A model generated the notes under the pieces. It was not told the DNA's origin. It saw nothing but the letters and a program-made list of their open reading frames with translations, and did no database searches. A stretch of 11,515 nt of DNA from Puniceicoccales bacterium (lineage in GTDB: Bacteria; Verrucomicrobiota; Verrucomicrobiia; Opitutales; LL51): the NCBI GenBank assembly GCA_031259665.1, contig JAIRLD010000116.1, forward strand, positions 1-11,515, written 5' to 3'. Shown one piece after another: positions 6,538 through 11,515 of the stretch (positions are counted from its first letter, which is position 1; every line of letters begins with the position of its first letter). The position numbers and the translations under genes are program-made.

Positions 6538-7776
6538 TTAGGCTTGAGGGCATTGCTTTCTACAAACATACCAAACCGTGGCAAGGCAGATGAGTGCACT
6601 CAGTGACATGTATAATCCAGGCCCGCAGAGCAAATTCAAATGTTCAACCAAAAATTCATTTATGATCAGTGTGCTTCCTCCGAATATTGCCGTTCCCACG
6701 GACCAGGCTAAACTGCTTCCGCTGTATTTGGTTCCCGTTTTGAATTGTCGCAGGAGTATGGTAAATGCCGTCGCGGATACGATTGAGTCCAGAACACAGT
6801 AAATCAATTGGCCCACTAGGACGCTGGCAAAATTGCCGCTGATGCCTAAGGACATGATCAAAGGACTTAAAATCATTGCCAAAAATAATCCGGAGAAACA
6901 TAGTTTATATCCATTCGATCGGTCTGCTATGGAGGCGAATATTGGAATTAAAATAGCATCCAGTACGATTCCAATCGTGATTGCCGTTGCCGCTTGCTCA
7001 TCTGGTAGACCTCCGACACTTACGGCCATGGTCCTGTAGTAAACATTCCCTGTGTAGACGAAAACAGAAACAAATATGGAAAAGGCAGCCGTACAGGCTA
7101 AACCCGCTTTATTATGACGCCACGCCGCAGATATCGGAATATTAAATAGTTCGTTGTTTTTCTTGGCCTCGCAAAAGTCATCCGTTTCCTTCATATCTCG
7201 GCGCAAATATACCGCAGCCAGAGCAATGACGGCGCTCAATAAAAATGGAATTCTCCATAGGAAGTCGCTGCTGTAAAAAGATATGATCGTTGCAGCAAGG
7301 CTGCCCAAGGCCATGCCAGCCGAGGCTGCGAACGAAGTCCAGGAACCGGCCAAAAAAGGACGCCGTTTATCATATTCCGTGAGGAGTACGGTTGCGCCGC
7401 TAAACTCTCCACCCACAGCAATCCCTTGGAGCATTCTAAAAATAATCAAAAGAAAGGAGGAAGTACTGCCTATGGTGTCGTAATTTGGTAATGCCCCAAT
7501 TCCGCAGGTTGCCACTGCCATTAGGAGAAGGGAGCTTACCATCGGAATTCTGCGTCCATATTTATCGCCGATGTGCCCGAAAATAATTGCTCCAACAGGG
7601 CGCATAATATAACTCGCAGCAAACACACCGTAAATCTTTAGGCGAGCGAAGTTGGAATCGTCAGCCGGGAAAAATAAACGTGATAAATAATCTGCCATAT
7701 AGGCAAAGAATGTAAATTCCGCCCATTCCAGCAGGGTTCCGAAATTTACAATAACTACGCTTTTTTTTAAATTCAT
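6538..7776 (-). CDS. MFS transporter, metabolite:H+ symporter (ProP-like) family
   Basis: A 412-aa inner-membrane transporter with about 12 hydrophobic segments. GTLLEWAEFTFFAYMADYLS (residues 13-32) is a variant of the GNxLEWYDF opening of the MHS family (ProP, KgtP, ShiA); RPVGAIIFGHIGDKYGRR (59-76) is the loop 2-3 MFS signature; RMLQGIAVGGEFSGATVLLTEY (114-135, two-part motif RMLQG and GGEFSG) is the helix 4-5 signature. These proteins carry small metabolites such as proline, betaine or dicarboxylates with protons; the substrate cannot be read from sequence. The gene starts 6 nt after bioA stops and has no good ribosome-binding site of its own, so it is probably translated by coupling as the last gene of the bio operon. 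A role linked to biotin synthesis, for example moving a precursor or a donor, is a hypothesis from position only. Confidence 0.85.
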   Translation of the reverse strand: MNLKKSVVIVNFGTLLEWAEFTFFAYMADYLSRLFFPADDSNFARLKIYGVFAASYIMRPVGAIIFGHIGDKYGRRIPMVSSLLLMAVATCGIGALPNYDTIGSTSSFLLIIFRMLQGIAVGGEFSGATVLLTEYDKRRPFLAGSWTSFAASAGMALGSLAATIISFYSSDFLWRIPFLLSAVIALAAVYLRRDMKETDDFCEAKKNNELFNIPISAAWRHNKAGLACTAAFSIFVSVFVYTGNVYYRTMAVSVGGLPDEQAATAITIGIVLDAILIPIFASIADRSNGYKLCFSGLFLAMILSPLIMSLGISGNFASVLVGQLIYCVLDSIVSATAFTILLRQFKTGTKYSGSSLAWSVGTAIFGGSTLIINEFLVEHLNLLCGPGLYMSLSALICLATVWYVCRKQCPQA

Positions 7777-7782
7777 CGTGGA

Positions 7783-9024
7783 CTATAAATATTTGTTGAT
7801 TACGTCGTAAGTTCTCGATAAATCATCGTCACTGACGCAATATGGGGGAAATAGATAGATCGTTTTCCCAAGCGGCCGCAGAAAAATTCCATTTTCCCAC
7901 GCTTTATTGATTATAAAACGAGCTTTGTCCTCGGATTCGACATCAAATGCGGTTATGATACCGATCCTCCTTCTTTTGATTGCGTTAAAAATATCATGAT
8001 TCCTATGGAATTCAGCGATTCCTTTGATTTTTGCAACGGTTTCTTCCCTTTGAAGAATTTCCAGAGATTTACAGGCGGCGGCGCAAGCGATTGGGTTAGC
8101 GGTATAGGAATGTCCATGCAAGAAAGTCTTTTTTCGATCATCAGACAAAAAGGACTCATAAATTTTGTCGGTGGCGATTGTCAAGGCTAATGGAAGAAAG
8201 CCTCCGGTAATCCCCTTGGAAAGGCATATCAAATCCGGTAGGATATCGGTATAGTTCATCGCGAACATTTTCCCCGTGCGGTAAAATCCGGTCATGACTT
8301 CATCAAATATCACGAGAATGCCGTATTCTCTTACTTTATTTACAAGTCTCTCTAAAAATTCGACCCTATAAAGTCTCATTCCAAAGGATCCCTGTAATAA
8401 TGGCTCAAGTATAAAAGCGCAGATTTTTTCTCCAATATCCTGCAGAGTTTTTTCTAATTTACAAATTATTTCATTTTCTTTTTCTTCCATTGATTCTGCG
8501 CCGTCATAGTACTCGGGGACATCTATCCTAACTGTTTTGAAAAACAACTCAGAAAAAGTCGCATGATATTTGGAATACTGACCGGCGGCACTCATGACCC
8601 CAAAGGTATCTCCATGGTAACCTCCTTCCAAGGAAAGAAAAATGTTCCTATTTTCGGCCTCGGCCCCAATATTTTTGAAGTATTGGTAGGCCATTTTCAG
8701 GGCAACTTCCACGGCCGTCGATCCATTATCGGAGAAGAAGTATCGGCTTAATTGGGGAGGAACAACTTTTTTGAGATTATCGACTAATCGCTCGGCTGGC
8801 TCGTGGGAAAACCTTGTAAAAATGACATGTTCCAACGTTTTGGCTTGGAGGCCTATTGCCTCTGCAATTTCGCGATGGGCATGTCCATGTATATTGACGA
8901 ACCAGCTGGATATCATATCTAAATATTTCTCTCCATTTTCGGAAAACAAATATGCTCCCTCTCCTCTGACTATCCTTACCGCCGGAGGATCTATTTTTTC
9001 TTGTGTAAAAGGTCTCCAAATCAT
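7783..9024 (-). CDS. bioA: Adenosylmethionine--8-amino-7-oxononanoate aminotransferase
   Basis: A PLP enzyme converting 7-keto-8-aminopelargonate to 7,8-diaminopelargonate in biotin synthesis, with S-adenosylmethionine as the usual amino donor in this family. At 413 aa it is close to the normal ~430. The start IWRPFTQ (2-8) corresponds to the IWHPYT entry of BioA; MISSWFVNIHGHAH (37-50) is the BioA-type substrate region; SDNGSTAVEVALKMA (98-112) binds the PLP phosphate; GGYHGDTFGVMSAAG (134-148) is the class III signature; IFDEVMTGFYRTG (239-251) gives the PLP-binding Asp241; LSKGITGGFLPLAL (268-281) contains the Schiff-base Lys270. All are intact. Its ATG overlaps the bioD stop (ATGA), with a strong GGAGGTG ribosome-binding site inside bioD. 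BioF, BioC and BioB genes are not in this window. Confidence 0.95.
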   Translation of the reverse strand: MIWRPFTQEKIDPPAVRIVRGEGAYLFSENGEKYLDMISSWFVNIHGHAHREIAEAIGLQAKTLEHVIFTRFSHEPAERLVDNLKKVVPPQLSRYFFSDNGSTAVEVALKMAYQYFKNIGAEAENRNIFLSLEGGYHGDTFGVMSAAGQYSKYHATFSELFFKTVRIDVPEYYDGAESMEEKENEIICKLEKTLQDIGEKICAFILEPLLQGSFGMRLYRVEFLERLVNKVREYGILVIFDEVMTGFYRTGKMFAMNYTDILPDLICLSKGITGGFLPLALTIATDKIYESFLSDDRKKTFLHGHSYTANPIACAAACKSLEILQREETVAKIKGIAEFHRNHDIFNAIKRRRIGIITAFDVESEDKARFIINKAWENGIFLRPLGKTIYLFPPYCVSDDDLSRTYDVINKYL

Positions 9025-9629
9025 TTCAACACCTCCAGAAATTCGGGTGGCAAAGTCTTACTTTGTAGCGTTCCGACTAAATCTTCGCTCTGGGGAATGA
9101 CGGAAAGTATCTTCAGCCTAGAAAACTCTTCTATTGTGTTTTTTAGATTATTTTCGATTTTTCCGTTTATGGCGATACCGAGAATATCGATAGCACGACT
9201 CCTTAAAACTTCGGAGGTCATCAGCAAATGATTGATCATTCCCAGCTTTGATTTTGCAACGATCAGTACTTTCGCTTCGCAGGTTTTTATGAGATCCACC
9301 ATGAGAAAATTTTTGGCGATTGGGACGAGAATACCACCGGCTCCTTCAATTACTGTATTGTGTACGTCTATTCCAAATAAATTCCTATCAATTTCGATGC
9401 CCTCCAATTTTGAAGCGTCGTATGGAGACAGAGGAGCTTTTAATTTATATATTTCTGGTATTATTTTCGTATAAGGGGAAAGTTTCGCAACCACGTTTTT
9501 ATCGGAATCATTTCCGGTTTGAATCGGCTTCCAATAATTGGCATTCGTATGCAAACAGAGCCACGCGGAAACCACCGTTTTCCCCACATTGGTATCGGCT
9601 CCAGTAACGAAGATATTCATAGAGGACAT
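9021..9629 (-). CDS. bioD: ATP-dependent dethiobiotin synthetase
   Basis: Closes the ureido ring: diaminopelargonate, CO2 and ATP give dethiobiotin, in the cytoplasm, directly after BioA. At 202 aa it is slightly shorter than the ~225-aa E. coli enzyme. FVTGADTNVGKT (7-18) is the P-loop; YWKPIQTGN (32-40) holds the conserved KPIQTG; APLSPYDASKLEGI (65-78) matches the substrate-binding region; VIEGAGGILVPI (93-104) is the EGAGG motif; GIAING (151-156) matches the late conserved segment. The start at 9629 (MSSMNIFVTG) and the ATG at 9620 are both possible; neither has a strong ribosome-binding site. It is first of three genes, overlapping bioA by 4 nt. No BirA-type TTGTAAACC palindrome or other known bio operator is visible upstream. 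Confidence 0.95.
   Translation of the reverse strand: MSSMNIFVTGADTNVGKTVVSAWLCLHTNANYWKPIQTGNDSDKNVVAKLSPYTKIIPEIYKLKAPLSPYDASKLEGIEIDRNLFGIDVHNTVIEGAGGILVPIAKNFLMVDLIKTCEAKVLIVAKSKLGMINHLLMTSEVLRSRAIDILGIAINGKIENNLKNTIEEFSRLKILSVIPQSEDLVGTLQSKTLPPEFLEVLK
9030..9036 (-). promoter_or_regulatory. Strong ribosome-binding site of bioA
   Basis: On the minus strand GGAGGTG lies six to seven bases before the bioA ATG, within the last codons of bioD. It fixes the bioA start and lets bioA be translated well despite the stop/start overlap. Confidence 0.85.
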
Positions 9630-9728
9630 TTTTTCATTTGCCGGCCAGCTTCCTTCTGAAGTTTAAGGCATACGAGATATACGAATCATTTCTTCAATCT
9701 AAGAAAGCTTAAAATACAAGGAGTTATT

Positions 9729-9841
9729 CTAGAGCTTGTCATCGAACTGACTTAAGGGGAGGTAGCATCTATCATCAGCCACATATAATCTGACTCCACA
9801 TTTACTATTGTCATAAATTGCAAAACGAAACCGATAAATTT
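9729..9841 (-). pseudogene. Probable IS5-family transposase remnant with possible terminal repeat
   Basis: On the minus strand 9841-9761 reads 27 codons ending VNVESDYMWLMIDAT, then a stop three codons later. This resembles the region around the first catalytic Asp of IS5-family DDE transposases (D-x-E-Y-x-W-L-M-I-D-A-T/S). Directly beyond, GAGCTTGTCATCGAACTGA (9732-9750), preceded by CTAG at 9729-9732, looks like an IS5-type terminal inverted repeat. The rest of the element would be deleted; no partner repeat is seen here. The recognition is from memory of the motif over a short stretch, so it is tentative. The rest of the 9630-9981 gap contains the leaders of bioD and of the ankyrin gene. 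Confidence 0.45.
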
Positions 9842-9860
9842 GAGAATGATACAAAAATTA

Positions 9861-9911
9861 TTTAAAAAATAAAAAATAATTACTTGATAAATGCTAAAAA
9901 CGTTTTACTGT
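9861..9911 (+). promoter_or_regulatory. Promoter region of the 355-aa ankyrin gene with A-rich upstream element
   Basis: An A-rich tract runs into CTTGATA: TTGATA at 9884-9889 as -35 and TACTGT at 9906-9911 as a weak -10 (16-nt spacer; TGTATA three bases further is an alternative). Bases 9861-9889 match 11186-11214 in front of the truncated paralogue at 26 of 29 positions, which supports a conserved control element resembling an UP element plus -35. Confidence 0.6.
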
Positions 9912-9921
9912 ATAGCTGTGG

Positions 9922-9938
9922 TCGTAGACGGTCTGCGA
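9922..9938 (+). other. Short leader hairpin
   Basis: TCGTAGAC (9922-9929) and GTCTGCGA (9931-9938) are complementary apart from one G-T pair, so the 5' end of the ankyrin mRNA could form a small hairpin shortly after the promoter. No T-run follows, so it is not a terminator. It may be a stability or binding element, or chance. Confidence 0.4.
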
Positions 9939-9965
9939 TTTGAATGTATTGAATAAAAAATTAAT

Positions 9966-9973
9966 AGGAAGGG
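9966..9973 (+). promoter_or_regulatory. Ribosome-binding site deciding the ankyrin gene start
   Basis: AGGAAGGG sits 8 nt before ATG 9982. The truncated copy has AAGGAAA (11281-11287) 7 nt before its ATG, and the two genes become similar exactly at these ATGs. This favours 9982 over the earlier in-frame ATG at 9940. Confidence 0.75.
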
Positions 9974-9981
9974 ATAATAAA

Positions 9982-11049
9982 ATGAGGAAATTAAATACAA
10001 AAAATGTTATTAAGTATATAGCAATAAGTGGTTGTTTCCTTAATACCAGTCATCTTTGCGAGGCGTTTCGTTGGGAGGATATGGATATTGATGCGAATAC
10101 TGTAGGCGTCAATGCCCAGGACGAGGATAACGAAACACCGCTGCATTGGGCCGTCAGGGCTCGTAATTTCGAAGCTATACAGATATTACTGAATCGAGGC
10201 GCTAATGTGAATGCTATGAATCTTTTTGGAGAAACGCCGTTACATGTGGCCGCAAGGGGAGGCGACGTATGGGTCGTCCGAGCGTTGCTGGTTCCAGGTC
10301 TTAATATAGATGCTCAAGATAATAGTGGCCAGACACCGTTCCATTTGGCTGTAAGGGAAGATAATTTACAGGTCGTATGGGAATTGTTGCGCCAAGGCGC
10401 GAATATAGATGCTCCAAATAATCATGGCGCAACGCCGTTGCATTATGCCGCAAATCAAGGCCACGTAGAGGTCGTAATTGAGTTGTTGAAGCGAGGTGCT
10501 AATGTAGATATTAGGGATATGGTCAACCAAACGCCGCTGTATTATGCTGCATGGAATGGTCATGCGGCGGTCGTAGTTGCATTGCTGGAGGGAGGCGCTG
10601 ATATAAAGGCTACAGATATATTGGGCGCAACGCCACTGCATTGGGCCGCGGGAAAAGGCAACTTATTGGTTGTCATTGAGTTACTGAGTCGAGGCGCTGA
10701 TATAACTGCCAGGGATAATATTGACAATACGCTGCTTCATTGGGCTGTAGTGGGTGACCGTGTAGCGATCGTACAAGAATTGCTAAACCGAAACGTTGAG
10801 GTAAATGCTCGGAATAATAATGGCGCAACGCCGTTGCATATGGCCGCCCAAAAAGGTCACGTAGCGGTCATAGGACTGTTGCGCGCTCGGGACGCTGACG
10901 TGAATGCCAGGAATAATAATGGCGAAACGCCGTTAGATGTAGCTTGCAACAAAGCAGTGAGAAACTCATTGAGAAGCAGAAGTTCGATAATGGATTGGGT
11001 TAACGCTGCGGCGAGAGGAGCATGGAGAGGTGTGAAATCTTTTTTTTAG
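9982..11049 (+). CDS. Exported ankyrin-repeat protein, nine consecutive repeats, 355 aa
   Basis: Residues 1-28 look like a Sec signal peptide: basic start (MRKLNTKNVIKY), hydrophobic YIAISGCFLN, possible cleavage after CEA. From ~44 to ~325 it is almost entirely ankyrin repeats in strict 33-residue register: eight full units and a partial ninth, each with TPLHxAA and a GAxVxA-type turn (for example GETPLHVAARGGDVWVVRAL and GATPLHMAAQKGHVAVIGLL). The tail after 326 is basic and helical (WVNAAARGAWRGVKSFF) and ends in Phe-Phe. Ankyrin arrays bind proteins; an exported array in a host-associated bacterium suggests a host-interaction factor, by inference. The strand is opposite to all other genes here; it has its own promoter and terminator, so it is monocistronic. 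The repeats are regular at DNA level too (AATAATAATGGCG[CA]AACGCCGTT recurs in the last two units), suggesting recent repeat duplication. Confidence 0.9.
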   Translation: MRKLNTKNVIKYIAISGCFLNTSHLCEAFRWEDMDIDANTVGVNAQDEDNETPLHWAVRARNFEAIQILLNRGANVNAMNLFGETPLHVAARGGDVWVVRALLVPGLNIDAQDNSGQTPFHLAVREDNLQVVWELLRQGANIDAPNNHGATPLHYAANQGHVEVVIELLKRGANVDIRDMVNQTPLYYAAWNGHAAVVVALLEGGADIKATDILGATPLHWAAGKGNLLVVIELLSRGADITARDNIDNTLLHWAVVGDRVAIVQELLNRNVEVNARNNNGATPLHMAAQKGHVAVIGLLRARDADVNARNNNGETPLDVACNKAVRNSLRSRSSIMDWVNAAARGAWRGVKSFF

Positions 11050-11098
11050 TACTCAGGCCATGAGGTACTGGGATACCTAAACATTGGCAAAATTTACG

Positions 11099-11133
11099 CG
11101 GAACGGAGAAAATTTCTCTGTTCCGATTTTTTT
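11099..11133 (+). terminator. Intrinsic terminator of the 355-aa ankyrin gene
   Basis: CGGAACGGAGAAA (11099-11111) pairs with TTTCTCTGTTCCG (11113-11125) through a stem of about 11-13 bp with one G-U pair and a small A/T loop, followed by A and seven T (11127-11133). It lies 50 nt after the stop codon. Confidence 0.9.
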
Positions 11134-11185
11134 GTGTCGTAAATCATGGAATAAAGCCGAAAATCTGGCGGTTGTGTGAGATTTA

Positions 11186-11214
11186 TTAAAAAAATAAAAA
11201 ATAATTGCTTGACA
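11186..11214 (+). promoter_or_regulatory. Second copy of the ankyrin-gene promoter block
   Basis: It matches 9861-9889 at 26 of 29 bases: A-rich tract, then GCTTGACA with a perfect TTGACA -35 at 11209-11214. No good -10 follows at the usual spacing, so the promoter may be inactive. It lies 80 nt before the truncated ankyrin-type start. Confidence 0.65.
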
Positions 11215-11294
11215 TGAGTTGTGAATTGTGTTTCGAAGAATGCCGTAATTTTAAATGAACAATTTTAAAATATAATTAACAAGGAAATAGTGAA

Positions 11295-11360
11295 ATGAAA
11301 AAGTTAAATACAAAAAATATTATTAAGTACGCGGATGGCGAAATTAAGGGGGAAAAATAA
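11295..11360 (+). pseudogene. Truncated 5' end of an ankyrin-gene paralogue
   Basis: ATG 11295 begins MKKLNTKNIIKY, matching MRKLNTKNVIKY of the gene at 9982, with ribosome-binding site AAGGAAA in front. After the Tyr codon (11328-11330) similarity ends sharply: the frame continues ADGEIKGEK and stops at 11360. The signal sequence core and all ankyrin repeats are missing. This is the head of a duplicated gene that lost its body by recombination or insertion at about 11331, not a functional protein. Confidence 0.7.
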
Positions 11361-11515
11361 AGGCAAAAATAGCTTTTCGCAAACCGGGAGTGGTGTGGAA
11401 TCGATCAACAGGAACCCCGATTTTTCCTCCCGTTGTGCCCATTGGAAAAACACTTCCGCCTGTCATAGTTACCATTTCGCCGATGGACAGCCTACTTTTT
11501 TTCCTGGTCTTCTTA
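11331..11515. other. Unassigned sequence at right edge, open in several frames
   Basis: Less AT-rich than the flank on its left. Three readings stay open to the window end: plus from ATG 11335 (MAKLRGKNKGKNSFSQ..., 60 codons), another plus frame without a start, and minus (56 codons ending ...RKAIFAFIFPP, stop at 11344-11346). None shows a family I recognise, so which if any is coding cannot be decided here. The junction at 11331 marks where ankyrin-paralogue similarity stops. Confidence 0.35.

Noticed and set aside
9630..9760. BirA or BioR operator upstream of bioD
   Set aside because: I looked for the TTGTAAACC/GGTTTACAA type palindrome and BioR-like repeats and saw none.
9940..9981. Earlier in-frame ATG for the plus-strand ankyrin gene
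   Set aside because: A good RBS and paralogue similarity both begin at ATG 9982; the earlier start would add a non-conserved 14-residue head before the signal peptide.
10366..10641. Minus-strand ORF of 91 codons inside the ankyrin gene
   Set aside because: It is antisense to the regular ankyrin array, and its apparent internal repeats simply mirror the 99-bp coding period.

Overview
The window reads as part of the genome of a host-associated, probably intracellular bacterium. The DNA is AT-rich. It carries two eukaryote-like ankyrin-repeat genes and the remnant of a third, a tandem pair of unrecognised secreted paralogues, and small salvage or cofactor cassettes. The best taxonomic clue is the single-chain glycyl-tRNA synthetase: from memory, its insert and catalytic-core wording resemble Verrucomicrobiota (Opitutia/Puniceicoccales) enzymes more than proteobacterial ones. 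That is a tentative placement, not a search result.

Layout. From base 1 to 9629 every credible gene lies on the minus strand. (i) 1-2300: two tandem, diverged paralogues of an unknown exported protein, the left one cut by the window edge, each behind a conserved AT-rich upstream block. (ii) 2549-4057: glycyl-tRNA synthetase. (iii) 4280-5132: a NadR-like AAA_28 nucleotide kinase overlapping by 29 nt with a 94-residue three-helix membrane protein resembling short PnuC-type transporters; together a plausible minimal nicotinamide riboside salvage pair. (iv) 5195-5376: a compact GC-rich palindromic element with several strong, partly competing hairpins. (v) 5395-6354: an exported ankyrin protein behind a good sigma70-type promoter that would leave almost no leader. 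(vi) 6538-9629: a tight operon bioD-bioA-MFS transporter.

After 9629 the strand flips. The 9630-9981 gap holds what looks like a decayed IS5-family remnant and the promoter region of a second, larger ankyrin gene (9982-11049, plus strand), which ends in a clear intrinsic terminator. A second copy of that gene's promoter block, ribosome-binding site and first 12 codons follows at 11186-11330 and then breaks off abruptly into unrelated sequence, indicating recombination within an ankyrin gene family. The last ~180 bases are open in several frames and cannot be assigned.

How it fits together: bioA and bioD cover two consecutive steps of biotin synthesis, the kinase/membrane pair would feed NAD, and the ankyrin and paired secreted proteins are candidate factors acting outside the cytoplasm. 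The shared upstream blocks in each secreted-protein family suggest that duplications carried their promoters along.
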